Of a stretch of 64,000 nucleotides of DNA, positions 9,112 to 17,365 are shown piece by piece. Below the pieces are notes generated by a model that was not told where the DNA came from, did no database searches, and saw only the letters and a program-made list of their open reading frames with translations. This DNA comes from Phenylobacterium sp. (lineage in GTDB: Bacteria > Pseudomonadota > Alphaproteobacteria > Caulobacterales > Caulobacteraceae). The stretch spans positions 124,001 to 188,000 of the forward strand of contig JAGOQB010000001.1 in assembly GCA_017991675.1 (NCBI GenBank), in the 5' to 3' direction. Within the stretch, counting starts at the first letter, position 1. The number at the start of each line of letters is the position of its first letter. Both the position numbers and the translations under genes were made by a program.

Positions 9112-9906
9112 TTAAGCCGCAGCCGGAAGGTTTCGCCGCGGCGTGGCGATCACCCCGCGGGTGCTGGAGCGCATGAACGCCACCAGCCTGCGGACGCGCT
9201 CGTCGTCGGCGCCGGCCTCCGCCGCCGCCAGGCGTTCGGACAGCGCGCCGTCGCCATGGAAGATCGCCCGGAAAGCTCGCTTCAACACCGCAGCTTCGCC
9301 CGTCCCGATCCCCGCGCGCCGCAGCCCCACGGCGTTGAGCGACACCAGCCGCGCGCGGTCGCCCTGGACCAGGCAGTACGGGGCCACGTCCTGGGTGACG
9401 ATCGCCCCGCCGGCGACGAAGGCCAGCTCGCCGATCCGCACGTGCTGGTGGACCGCGCAGAGGCCGCTGAGCTGGGCGCGGTCGCCGATTTCGACGTGAC
9501 CGCCCAGGGTCGCCCCGTTGGCCATCACCACCTCGTCGCCGATCACGCAGTCATGGGCGACATGCGCGGTCGCCATGAAGAGGCCGCCGCCGCCGATGCG
9601 GGTGGTCGCCTCGCCGCCGGCGTGGACCGTCACGAACTCGCGGAACACGTTGCCCGCGCCGATCCGAAGACGGCCGACGTCGCCGGCCCGGCCGGTGATC
9701 TGCGGACTGGCCCCGATCGAACACGAGGCCAGGAACCGATTGTCGCCGCCGATCTCGGTTTCGCCGTCGAGCACCGCATGGGGCCCGACGACATTGCCCG
9801 GTCCCAGCCGCACGCCCGGCCCGATCACCGCATAGGGGCCGATCTCGCAACTGGGGTCGATCTGCGCGCCGGGCGCGACAACGGCTGTCGGATGGATGCT
9901 CGCCAT
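9112..9906 (-). CDS. LpxA-like UDP-N-acetylglucosamine acyltransferase
   Basis: 264 residues from MASIHPTAVVAPGAQI. The N-terminal two thirds is a left-handed beta helix made of hexapeptide repeats (PTAVVA, CEIGPY, GVRLGP and so on), and the catalytic-type histidine sits in TAHVAHDCVIGDEVV. The C-terminal part is helical, as in LpxA. LpxA transfers a 3-hydroxyacyl chain from ACP to UDP-GlcNAc, the first step of lipid A synthesis. No lpxD, fabZ or lpxB lies nearby, so this may be a second copy working on the same or another nucleotide sugar. The start at 9906 is chosen because it matches the usual LpxA N-terminus. Confidence 0.87.
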   Translation of the reverse strand: MASIHPTAVVAPGAQIDPSCEIGPYAVIGPGVRLGPGNVVGPHAVLDGETEIGGDNRFLASCSIGASPQITGRAGDVGRLRIGAGNVFREFVTVHAGGEATTRIGGGGLFMATAHVAHDCVIGDEVVMANGATLGGHVEIGDRAQLSGLCAVHQHVRIGELAFVAGGAIVTQDVAPYCLVQGDRARLVSLNAVGLRRAGIGTGEAAVLKRAFRAIFHGDGALSERLAAAEAGADDERVRRLVAFMRSSTRGVIATPRRNLPAAA

Positions 9907-10014
9907 GCGAAGACACCTGGACCCGCCGCTGGTCGCCGCCAACTCAACTTCGGTGTCCGATTGCGACGGGCTACAGATGCCGCAACAGATTCTCCGCCGT
10001 CCTGGACCTCCGCC

Positions 10015-10917
10015 TTGCCTTCAGCCGTCTACGGAAACCCGCCGCCCGACGTCATCGAGACGCCCAAGGAGGCCGTGCAGCTGTCGCCGCTGATCCCCGG
10101 CTCGGCCGACATCGCCAAGCTGGCCGACGCCAGCCAGGACGAGATCGCCTTGCTGGTCCCCGGCGGCGCCATCGAGGCCCGCTATCTGCTGGCCCAGGCG
10201 CTGCGGGTTCTGCGCCCTGGCGGGGCGCTGACCGCCGCCGCGCCGAAGGATCGCGGCGGCCTGCGCCTCAAGAAGACCCTGACCGGCCTCGGCTGCGAGG
10301 TCATGGAGTCCTCCCGCCGCCATCACCGGATCTGCGAGGTTGAACGGCCAGCCGGATCGCTGGCCCTCGCCGCCGCCCTGGAAGACGGCGCGCCCCGTAT
10401 CCTGCCGAGCGGGCTCTGGTCGCAGCCAGGCGTGTTCAGCTGGGATCGGCTGGACCCGGGCAGCGAGCTTCTCCTCGCCCACCTTCCCGCGCTCAGCGGG
10501 ACCGGGGCGGACTTCGGCTGCGGCGTCGGCTGGCTGTCGCGCGCGGCGCTCACCTCGCCCGCCGTCACCGCCCTGACCCTGATCGACCTCGACCGCCGCG
10601 CCGTCGAATGCGCCGAGCACAATGTCGTCGACCCACGCGCCCAGTTTGTCTGGGCCGACGTCCGGACCGCCGCGACGGGCCTTTCCAACCTCGACTTCGT
10701 GGTCATGAACCCGCCGTTCCACGACGGCGGCCAGGAAGATCGGCGGCTGGGCCAGGCCTTCATCCGCGCCGCCGCCGACGCCCTGCGGACCGGCGGGCGG
10801 CTCTGGCTGACCGCCAACCGTCACCTGCCCTACGAAGCGGTGCTGGCCGAAGCGTTCAAGGCGGTGACGCCGGTCGCCGACGGCGGCGGCTACAAGATCT
10901 ACGAGGCCCGCAAATGA
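10015..10917 (+). CDS. RsmC-like 16S rRNA (guanine-N2) methyltransferase
   Basis: About 300 residues if translation starts at TTG 10015 (MPSAVYGNPPP); the open frame runs much further upstream across the antisense lpxA gene, so that extension is not real. The C-terminal half is a class I SAM-dependent methyltransferase: GTGADFGCGVGWLSR (SAM loop), LIDLDRRAVECA, and the catalytic NPPFHDG, the variant typical of RsmC/RlmG enzymes that methylate guanine N2 in rRNA. The N-terminal half is the degenerate duplicate expected in that family. The stop overlaps the start of the pseudouridine synthase gene in ATGA. Confidence 0.85.
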   Translation: MPSAVYGNPPPDVIETPKEAVQLSPLIPGSADIAKLADASQDEIALLVPGGAIEARYLLAQALRVLRPGGALTAAAPKDRGGLRLKKTLTGLGCEVMESSRRHHRICEVERPAGSLALAAALEDGAPRILPSGLWSQPGVFSWDRLDPGSELLLAHLPALSGTGADFGCGVGWLSRAALTSPAVTALTLIDLDRRAVECAEHNVVDPRAQFVWADVRTAATGLSNLDFVVMNPPFHDGGQEDRRLGQAFIRAAADALRTGGRLWLTANRHLPYEAVLAEAFKAVTPVADGGGYKIYEARK

Positions 10918-11651
10918 GCAAGACGCCGACCATGCGGCTCGACCGGCTGCTGTCCAACCTCGGCTACGGCAGCCGCAAGGAAATGCACGGCCTGGTCGCC
11001 GCCGGCCAGGTGGTGTTGGACGGCGCGGCCCTGACCGACGCCGGCGCGCGGATCGCCATCGGCGCCGACCTGCCCGAGCGCATGCGGATCATGGGCAAAC
11101 CCGTCGATCCCCCGCCGCCGCTGGTGGTGATGATGCACAAGCCGCTGGGCGTGGTCTGCTCGCACAAGGAGTACGGCGACCGGGTCTATGACCTGCTGCC
11201 GCCGCGCTGGCGAGTGCGCGATCCGGCGCTGTCGACTGTGGGCCGGCTGGACAAGGAAACCTCCGGCCTGCTGCTGATCACCGACAATGGCGACTTCCTG
11301 CATCGGGTGATCTCGCCGCGCCGCCACGTACAGAAAAGCTATGTCGCCGATCTCGACCGCCCGCTGGAAGGCCACGAGGGCGAGATCTTCGCCGCCGGGA
11401 CGCTGATGCTCGAGGGCGAGGAAAAGCCGCTGCTGCCGGCCGTGCTGGAACCGCTGGGCGAACGCCGGGCGCGGCTGCTCATCGAGGAAGGCCGCTATCA
11501 CCAGGTCCGCCGGATGTTCGCCGCCGTCGGCAATCACGTAACGGCGCTGCACCGCGACCGCATCGGCGGCCTCGTCCTGCCAGGCGACCTGGCGGCGGGC
11601 GAGTATCGGGTGCTTCCGGCCGCCGTCGCCGAGACGGTGTTCGCCGGCTGA
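10914..11651 (+). CDS. RsuA-type 16S rRNA pseudouridine synthase
   Basis: 245 residues. The N-terminal S4 RNA-binding domain (MRLDRLLSNLGYGSRKEMHG) is followed by the pseudouridine synthase domain with the catalytic Asp in TVGRLDKETSGLLLIT and the closing motif EEGRYHQVRRMFAAVGN, which are typical of the RsuA/RluB/E/F branch. It converts uridine to pseudouridine in ribosomal RNA; RsuA acts on U516 of 16S rRNA, but the exact target cannot be fixed from sequence. It overlaps the preceding methyltransferase gene by four bases (ATGA), so two rRNA-modifying enzymes are co-translated. Confidence 0.9.
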   Translation: MSKTPTMRLDRLLSNLGYGSRKEMHGLVAAGQVVLDGAALTDAGARIAIGADLPERMRIMGKPVDPPPPLVVMMHKPLGVVCSHKEYGDRVYDLLPPRWRVRDPALSTVGRLDKETSGLLLITDNGDFLHRVISPRRHVQKSYVADLDRPLEGHEGEIFAAGTLMLEGEEKPLLPAVLEPLGERRARLLIEEGRYHQVRRMFAAVGNHVTALHRDRIGGLVLPGDLAAGEYRVLPAAVAETVFAG

Positions 11652-11675
11652 CCATAGCCTGAGGGGAGACAGCCG

Positions 11676-13094
11676 ATGGCCACCGCCGACGACGCGTTCG
11701 AACAACTGATGCGATTGGCCGGTCGGAACCGGCCCGACTTCGTCCGCATCGACGACGAACCGCCCGCCATGGCGACCCGCTTCCAGGCCGAGGCCGGCGC
11801 CGCCGCCGCGCTGGCCGCGGTCGGAACCCTCGCGGCCGACCTCTGGACCCTGCGGACCGGCCAGACCCAGCAGGTGAGCGTCTCGCCGCGCGAGGCCGGG
11901 GCGGCGCTGGTCAGCTTCGCCCTGCAGATCTTCGAAGACCCTGAGCGCGCGCCGCCGCAAAGGCCGGAAGACGCCGGCGGCGGCGGACGCGGCACCCCGG
12001 CCATGGGGTTCTTCCCGACCAAGGATGGGCGCCACGTCTTCTTGCATCCGAGCTTTCCCGACAGCGCCGCCAAGCTGCACCGGCTGATGGGCTCGCCGGC
12101 CGACACCGCCGCGGTGGCCGCCGAGGCGCTGAAATGGACCGCCCTGGACTTGGAGAACGCCATCGCCGACGCCGGCGTCTGCGGGGCCATGGTCCGCACC
12201 GCGCAGGAATGGGACGCTTCCGAACAGGGCCGCATCCTCGCGGCCCGGCCGACCGTGGAGATCATCAAGATCGCCGACGGCCCGCCCATGGCCCTGCCCG
12301 ACCACGGCGAGGCCCCGCTCGCCGGCGTTCGCGTCCTGGACCTGACCCGGGTGCTGGCCGGGCCCACCTGCGGCAAGACCCTGGCCCAGCACGGGGCGGA
12401 CGTCCTCTATGTCGCCTCGCCGAACCTGCCGGCCACCGAGTTCTTCATCAGCGACGTCGGGCACGGCAAGCTCTCGGCTTGGCTCGATCTGAAGGACCCC
12501 GGCCAGTTGGCGCGGCTGAAGGCGCTGATCGCGCAGGCGGACGTCTTCAGCCAGGGCTACCGCGGCGGAGCCCTGGAGCGGCTGGGCCTTGGCCCGCTCG
12601 ACCTCGCCAAGCTGCGCCCCGGGATCGTCTACACCTCGATCAACGCCTATGGGCATGAAGGCCCCTGGGCGAACAGGCCCGGTTGGGAGCAGCTCGCCCA
12701 GACCGTGACCGGCATGGCCGACCTTCATGGCGGCGCCGCCGGCCCGAAGCTGCAGCCGGGCGCCGTCGCCGACTACACCACAGGCTTCCTGGCCGCCTTC
12801 GGCACGCTGGTCGCCCTGGAGCGCCGCGCCCGCTACGGCGGCAGCTATCTGGTGCGCGTGTCGCTGGTCCAGACCGCGACCTGGCTGCGCGGCCTGGGCC
12901 TCAAGCCGGCCGACGACCTCGCCAAGGTGCAGCCCGCCGCCCCGGCCGAGCTCGACGGCTGGCGCATCACCTCGCCGTCGGGCTTCGGCCCCGTGCGTCA
13001 CCTGCGTCCGCCGGTGCAAATGTCGGTGACGCCGGCCCGCTGGGCCCGCCCGACGACGCCGCTCGGCGCGGCGCCGGCCGAGTGGCCCGTCTAG
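11676..13094 (+). CDS. CaiB/BaiF family class III CoA-transferase with permuted-looking domains
   Basis: 472 residues. Class III CoA-transferases move CoA between carboxylic acids through an aspartyl-CoA anhydride. From about residue 210 the N-terminal core typical of the family appears (LAGVRVLDLTRVLAGPTCG, LAQHGADVLYV, SINAYGHEGPW), followed by VADYTTGFLAAFGTLVALERR, which holds the expected catalytic Asp. Residues 1-205 contain material normally found near the end of family members (TPAMGFFPTKDGRHVFLH), giving a circularly permuted or duplicated appearance. The acyl substrate is unknown. A hairpin follows the stop. A ribosome-binding site GAGGGGAG precedes ATG 11676. Confidence 0.82.
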   Translation: MATADDAFEQLMRLAGRNRPDFVRIDDEPPAMATRFQAEAGAAAALAAVGTLAADLWTLRTGQTQQVSVSPREAGAALVSFALQIFEDPERAPPQRPEDAGGGGRGTPAMGFFPTKDGRHVFLHPSFPDSAAKLHRLMGSPADTAAVAAEALKWTALDLENAIADAGVCGAMVRTAQEWDASEQGRILAARPTVEIIKIADGPPMALPDHGEAPLAGVRVLDLTRVLAGPTCGKTLAQHGADVLYVASPNLPATEFFISDVGHGKLSAWLDLKDPGQLARLKALIAQADVFSQGYRGGALERLGLGPLDLAKLRPGIVYTSINAYGHEGPWANRPGWEQLAQTVTGMADLHGGAAGPKLQPGAVADYTTGFLAAFGTLVALERRARYGGSYLVRVSLVQTATWLRGLGLKPADDLAKVQPAAPAELDGWRITSPSGFGPVRHLRPPVQMSVTPARWARPTTPLGAAPAEWPV

Positions 13095-13105
13095 AACCTG
13101 TCTCA

Positions 13106-13126
13106 GTTGGCTTGAAGCAAGCCAAC
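13106..13126. terminator. Hairpin between two convergent genes
   Basis: GTTGGCTTG-AAG-CAAGCCAAC, a perfect 9-bp stem with a 3-base loop, lies in the 40-base gap between the CoA-transferase (plus) and the MFS transporter (minus). It lacks a T-run, but its position between convergent stops fits a bidirectional terminator. Confidence 0.6.
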
Positions 13127-13134
13127 CGAGTCCT

Positions 13135-14568
13135 CTAGGGGACGTCGTCGATCACCGACAGCGGCGGGGCGATCTCCTCCAGCGGCTTGCGCTCGGCGGC
13201 CACGCCCAGGAACAGCTCGACGACCGCCGCGCTCAGCATCAGCACGCCGCCCAGCAGGTAGCCCCAGAAGATCTGGCTGCGCTCGCCGCTGTCGATCAGA
13301 GCGCCGAACAGGGCCGGCCCGCCGACCCCGCCCAGCAGCGTCCCGAAGGCGTAGAACAGCGAGATGGTCACCGCCCGCGTCTCCAGGGGAAAGCTCTCCC
13401 CGACGGTCAGATAGGCCGCGCTCGCCCCCGCCGAAGCGAAGAAGAAGATCACCGTCCAGGCCGCCGTCTGCGTCGTGGCGGTCAGCAGGCCGGCCGAGAA
13501 CATCCAGCCCGTGGCGCACAGCAGCGCCCCGGCCAGTCCGTAGGTCAGCGCGATCATCGGCTTGCGCCCGACGCTGTCGAAGAAGTGCCCGAGCAGCAGC
13601 GGCCCCAGGAAGTTCCCCGCCGCGAAGGGCAGGATGAACCAGCCGATCGAAGCGGCCGGGACCTCGTAGAACTTGGTCAGGATCAGGGCGTAGGTGAAGA
13701 AGATCGCATTGTAGCAGAAGGCCTGGGTCGCCATCAGCACCAGGCCCAGCACCGTGCGCTTGGGGTGGCGGACGATCAGCGAGCGGGCGATGTCGAACCA
13801 CGAGGTCCGCATCGGCCGCAGGCGCAGGGTCGGCAGGTCGCTCGTCGGGCCAAGCGGCCGGCCGGTGTCGCGCTCGACCCGCGCCTCGATGGCCTCGACG
13901 ACGGCCAGCGCCTCCTCGGGATGTCCGTGGGTCATCAGCCAGCGCGGGCTTTCGGGAATGTAGCGGCGGACCCAGATGACGATCAACGCCAGCAGCCCGC
14001 CGATGATGAAGGCCAGCCGCCAGCCCCAGTCCTGGTCGACCAGGTTCGGGTCCAGCACGATCAGCGAGCCCATCGCGCCCAGCGCCGCGCCGAGCCAGAA
14101 ACTGCCGTTGATCGCCAGGTCGGTGTAGCCGCGGCGGCGGGCCGGAATCAGCTCCTGGATCGCCGAGTTCACCGCCCCGTACTCGCCGCCGATCCCCGCT
14201 CCGGTCAGGAACCGGAACAGCATGAACGACCAGAAGTCCCAGGCGAATCCGGTGGCGATCGTCGCCACCAGGTAGACTGCGACCGTAATCGTGAACAGCC
14301 GCCGACGTCCGAAGGTGTCGGTCAATCGCCCGAACACCAAAGCGCCCAGCACCGCGCCCAGGATGTAGGCGCTGCCCGACAGTCCGATCTGGGTGGTGGT
14401 GAGGCCAAGCCCCTGGGAGATCGCCGGCGACAGCGACCCGACCAGGGTCACCTCCAGTCCGTCCAGTATCCAGGTGATCCCCAGGGCCGCCACCACCAAC
14501 CAGTGGAAGCGGCTCCAGGGCAGTCGATCGAGCCTCGCAGGCACGTTCGTCGTGAAGCTGTCAGTCAT
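13135..14568 (-). CDS. MFS transporter, sugar/organic-acid porter type
   Basis: 477 residues with about twelve membrane spans in two halves. Family motifs are visible: GRLTDTFGRRRLF between helices 2 and 3, GAGIGGEYGAVNSAIQELIP in helix 4/5, RYIPESPRWL in the central loop (the PESPRWL signature of the sugar porter and related families), and a second-half copy FDSVGRKPM. D in ILDGLEVT of helix 1 fits the AAHS/SP-like members. Substrate unknown; aromatic acids, sugars and dicarboxylates are all possible. Start MTDSFTTN is the only sensible one. Confidence 0.88.
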   Translation of the reverse strand: MTDSFTTNVPARLDRLPWSRFHWLVVAALGITWILDGLEVTLVGSLSPAISQGLGLTTTQIGLSGSAYILGAVLGALVFGRLTDTFGRRRLFTITVAVYLVATIATGFAWDFWSFMLFRFLTGAGIGGEYGAVNSAIQELIPARRRGYTDLAINGSFWLGAALGAMGSLIVLDPNLVDQDWGWRLAFIIGGLLALIVIWVRRYIPESPRWLMTHGHPEEALAVVEAIEARVERDTGRPLGPTSDLPTLRLRPMRTSWFDIARSLIVRHPKRTVLGLVLMATQAFCYNAIFFTYALILTKFYEVPAASIGWFILPFAAGNFLGPLLLGHFFDSVGRKPMIALTYGLAGALLCATGWMFSAGLLTATTQTAAWTVIFFFASAGASAAYLTVGESFPLETRAVTISLFYAFGTLLGGVGGPALFGALIDSGERSQIFWGYLLGGVLMLSAAVVELFLGVAAERKPLEEIAPPLSVIDDVP

Positions 14569-14656
14569 ACGCCCCTCCCCCGTCTTTCGCGTAAGTGAGC
14601 GACAACGCGACGGCGCCGCTTGGGTTCACGCCCTTCTGGCTGTATGGCCGCACAAG

Positions 14657-14896
14657 ATGTTTACCGACGAAATCACCGTGGACGCCCGCGGCCACCGCTG
14701 CCCGGTCCCGACCCTGCGCCTGCGCCGCGCGCTGGAAGACGCCGGGTCAGGGGTGAAGGTGCGGTTGTTGGCCGACGATCCGCTCGCCCGCATCGACGTG
14801 CCGCACTTCGCCAGCGGCGCCGGTTTCGTCGTCGTCGAGACCAGCGAGCGCGACGGCGTGCTCAGCTTTCTGGTCGCCCGGCCAGATCCGGCCTAA
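14657..14896 (+). CDS. tusA: TusA-family sulfurtransferase
   Basis: 79 residues, starting MFTDEITVDARGHRCPVP. The family signature is the CPxP motif (RCPVPTLRLRRAL) with the sulfur-carrying cysteine at about residue 15, in a small two-layer alpha/beta fold ending with a beta strand. TusA-family proteins relay persulfide sulfur from cysteine desulfurase to tRNA thiolation and cofactor synthesis. Monocistronic; its stop overlaps the stop of yihY on the other strand. A longer in-frame ORF upstream runs through the MFS promoter and lacks family similarity. Confidence 0.88.
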   Translation: MFTDEITVDARGHRCPVPTLRLRRALEDAGSGVKVRLLADDPLARIDVPHFASGAGFVVVETSERDGVLSFLVARPDPA

Positions 14897-15807
14897 GCCC
14901 CGTCCGGCAGCAGACGCCGCTCGCGTTCGCGCAGCACGTTCTCGATCTCGGTGGCGAAGGCCCCGCCGAAGAACACCGCGTTCACGCTCCACGACAGCCA
15001 GATCAGGAAGACCACGACCGCGGCGACCGAGCCGTAGGTCGCCCCCAGGTGCGCCACCTGCTCGACATAGAAGGCGCTCGCCCAGGACACCAGCAGGCAG
15101 AGGATCGCCGCCGAAACCCCGCCGAGGATCGACGGCAGCCAGGCCACCGGCCGGCTGGACATCGCAAACCGGTAGATCAGCGTCATCGCGAAGGTCAGGC
15201 CGAAGCTCGCCCAGGTCCACTCGCTGTAGAGCCACGAGACGCCCGCCAGCGGTTTGACCCCGAACGCAGCGGCGACGAACCGGAAGTAGAAGAAGATGAC
15301 CGAGAAGAAGGCCAGCATTGCGAAGGCGGCGATCAGCACGGCCAGGGCCAGCAGGTTGAACTGCAGGAAGCTGCGCGGCGCCGCCTCGTCGTGGATGAAC
15401 GACAGCCCGGCCAGCAGCGCCTTGAACCCACGGTGCGCGGCGTAGCCGCCGACCACCAGCGCCACCCCGCTCTGCGCCGACACCGAATGGAACGGCGTCT
15501 GCGCCAGCCGCTCCAGCTCGGCCTGGAAGATCGCCTGCGCCCCCGACGGCATCAGCCGGGCCAGGGCCTCGGCCTGGTGCGCCACCTCGTTGGGATCGGC
15601 CAGCAGGCTGTAGAGGCCGATGCCGATCGCCAGCGCCGGAAACACCGCCAGCATGATGAAGAACGACACCCCGCCCGTGTAGAGCATGACGTCCCGCCCC
15701 CAGAGCCGGCGCAGGGCGCGACCCGAAATCAGGACCGCCAAGCGCAGCCAATGGGAGGGATCCCAGTCCAACTCCCGCACACGCTGGATTCGTTGCCTAA
15801 GCGACAT
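14893..15807 (-). CDS. YihY/BrkB family inner-membrane protein
   Basis: 304 residues from MSLRQRIQRVRELDW; 12 upstream residues in frame are less typical. Six membrane segments can be counted. The family pattern is recognisable in LYTGGVSFFIMLAVFPALAIGIGLYSLL near the N-terminus, KALLAGLSFIHDE in the middle and VFLIWLSWSVNAVFFGGAFATEIE near the end, the last being the hallmark of YihY (formerly mis-annotated ribonuclease BN). Proposed to be transporters or virulence-related membrane proteins; biochemical role unsettled. Confidence 0.85.
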   Translation of the reverse strand: MSLRQRIQRVRELDWDPSHWLRLAVLISGRALRRLWGRDVMLYTGGVSFFIMLAVFPALAIGIGLYSLLADPNEVAHQAEALARLMPSGAQAIFQAELERLAQTPFHSVSAQSGVALVVGGYAAHRGFKALLAGLSFIHDEAAPRSFLQFNLLALAVLIAAFAMLAFFSVIFFYFRFVAAAFGVKPLAGVSWLYSEWTWASFGLTFAMTLIYRFAMSSRPVAWLPSILGGVSAAILCLLVSWASAFYVEQVAHLGATYGSVAAVVVFLIWLSWSVNAVFFGGAFATEIENVLRERERRLLPDGA

Positions 15808-16040
15808 GGCGCGGAAGGTGCTGAAGCTCGCCTGCCGGCGCAAGCGATGATCTTGCCGTGGCGAACGGCGCGCCGGCCCTTGCTGGGGGACCGACGCGCC
15901 GCCGATGGGCGTGTCATGCCATCGGGCCGGCCGCCGTATCGAGGGACGGGAGTGACGACGACCGACCGTGCTCCAGCATCGGCCCCGGCCGCTGAACCCC
16001 GGCTGAACGCGGTTCGTAGAACCCGTTCAGCTCCTGCGCG

Positions 16041-16071
16041 TTCGTCACCCAACCTTCACAGAACCGTCAAA
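16041..16071 (+). promoter_or_regulatory. Pho box: three direct repeats at 11-bp spacing upstream of pstS
   Basis: TTCGTCA, ACCTTCA and ACCGTCA begin at 16041, 16052 and 16063, exactly 11 bases apart, the periodicity of PhoB binding repeats (CTGTCAT-like units). The last repeat ends 45 bases before the pstS ATG. The rest of the 307-base gap from 15808 to 16114 between yihY and pstS shows no gene; it should hold both promoters. Confidence 0.65.
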
Positions 16072-16114
16072 CAAGAATGTTAGCGCCTCTGCCGTACCCG
16101 AGCGGAGCCAGATC

Positions 16115-17194
16115 ATGAAGACTTTCGCCTATCTCGCCGTCGCCGCCGTCGCGCTCAGCGCCTGCGGTCAGCAAGCCCCCAAGGGCGGAGCCGAAAAGGC
16201 CGCGGGACCCAGCGCCAGCGGCCGCGGTCAAGTGTGGGCCGCCGGCTCCTCGACCGTCTTCCCGTTCGCGACCCGGGTCGCCGAAAACGTCGCCAAGACC
16301 ACGGGCGGCCGCGCGGCCAAGGTGGAAAGCCTCGGCACCGGCGGCGGCTTCAAGCTGTTCTGCAGCGGCACGGGCGCGGGCTTCCCCGACATCGCCAACG
16401 CCTCGCGAGCGATCAAGAAGTCGGAATTCGACCAGTGCGTCGCCAACGGCGTCACCGACATCGTCGAGATCAAGATCGGCTATGACGGCATCGTGATCGC
16501 CAACGCCAAGAGCGGCCCGACCTACGACTTCAAGATCGACCAGGTCTATCGCGGCCTCGCCGCCGAACTGCCGCAGGGCGCCGGCTTCGCCAAGAACGCC
16601 GCCAAGTCCTGGAAGGACGTCGATGCGGGCCTCCCGGCCCAGGCGATCCTGGTCTACGGCCCGCCGCCGACCTCCGGCACCCGCGACGCCTTCGTCGAGC
16701 TCGGCCTGGAAAAGGGCGCCCGCAAGCTCCCGGCGCTGGAAGCCCTGCGCGAGAAGGACGAAGACGCCTTCAAGGCCAAGGCCCACACCATCCGCTCCGA
16801 CGGCGCCTGGGTCGACGCCGGCGAAAACGACAACGCCATCGTCCAGACCCTGACCAAGACCCCGAACGCCATCGGCGTGTTCGGCTACTCGTTCCTCGAG
16901 AACAACATGGACACCGTGAAGGCCGCCACCGTCGACGGCGTCGCCCCGACCTTCGAGACCATCTCGAACGGGAGCTATCCGGTGTCGCGCTCGCTCTACA
17001 TCTACGTGAAGAAGGCCAATGTCGGCGTCATCCCGGGCCTGCGCGAGTACGTCAACGCCTTCGTCTCGGACGCGGCGACCGGCAAGGGCGGCTACCTGCA
17101 GCAGCGCGGCCTGATCCCGCTGGCGGCCGAAGAGCACGCCGCCCAGAAGGCCTCGGCGACCGAGCTGAAGACCATCAGCGCGCCCGAGAAGTAA
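16115..17194 (+). CDS. pstS: Phosphate-binding lipoprotein of ABC transporter (PstS-like)
   Basis: 359 residues. Lipoprotein signal peptide MKTFAYLAVAAVALSACGQQ (lipobox LSAC). The mature protein is a periplasmic phosphate-binding fold: VWAAGSSTVFPFATRVAEN, GTGGGFKLFCSGTGAGFPDIANASRAI, PPPTSGTRDAFVELG and VFGYSFLENN correspond to the phosphate-contacting segments of PstS. It supplies phosphate to the PstCAB permease, which is not in this window. A Pho box upstream implies PhoB control. Downstream are two repeat hairpins and a strong terminator, so it is probably transcribed alone. Confidence 0.9.
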   Translation: MKTFAYLAVAAVALSACGQQAPKGGAEKAAGPSASGRGQVWAAGSSTVFPFATRVAENVAKTTGGRAAKVESLGTGGGFKLFCSGTGAGFPDIANASRAIKKSEFDQCVANGVTDIVEIKIGYDGIVIANAKSGPTYDFKIDQVYRGLAAELPQGAGFAKNAAKSWKDVDAGLPAQAILVYGPPPTSGTRDAFVELGLEKGARKLPALEALREKDEDAFKAKAHTIRSDGAWVDAGENDNAIVQTLTKTPNAIGVFGYSFLENNMDTVKAATVDGVAPTFETISNGSYPVSRSLYIYVKKANVGVIPGLREYVNAFVSDAATGKGGYLQQRGLIPLAAEEHAAQKASATELKTISAPEK

Positions 17195-17207
17195 GGTCCG
17201 CGCTCAA

Positions 17208-17254
17208 GAGCATTTTCCGCCGAAGCGGCTGCCGGTTCGGCGAAGAAAATGCTC
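17208..17254. repeat. REP-like intergenic palindrome 1
   Basis: Arms GAGCATTTTC-CGCCGAA and TTCGGCG-AAGAAAATGCTC flank a GC-rich centre. I recall very similar short palindromes (arms GAGCATTTTC and GAAAATGCTC) scattered between genes in many alphaproteobacterial genomes. It lies just after the pstS stop and may stabilise the mRNA 3' end. Confidence 0.7.
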
Positions 17255-17270
17255 TAAATTCAAAGAGTCT

Positions 17271-17308
17271 TGAGCAATTCCCGATCCAATCAGATCGGAA
17301 ATTGCTCA
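17271..17308. repeat. REP-like intergenic palindrome 2
   Basis: TGAGCAATTCCCGATC and GATCGGAAATTGCTCA form near-perfect arms around CAATCA. It is the second palindrome in tandem after pstS, of the same general repeat class (GAGCAATT...AATTGCTC) but a different sequence. It has no T-run. Confidence 0.68.
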
Positions 17309-17320
17309 CGGCGACGAACC

Positions 17321-17351
17321 GGCCCCGAAGCGCGAGCTTCGGGGCCTTTTT
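17321..17351 (+). terminator. Rho-independent terminator of pstS
   Basis: GGCCCCGAAGC-GCGA-GCTTCGGGGCC, an 11-bp perfect stem with a 4-base loop followed by TTTTT on the plus strand. A textbook intrinsic terminator, 127 bases after the pstS stop and just before the convergent CoA-transferase stop. Confidence 0.92.
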
Positions 17352-17365
17352 GTTATCCGGTCAAG

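Noticed and set aside
10899..13019. 706-residue minus-strand ORF opposite rsuA and the CoA-transferase
   Set aside because: Shadow of two well-supported plus-strand genes; typical of GC-rich antisense frames.
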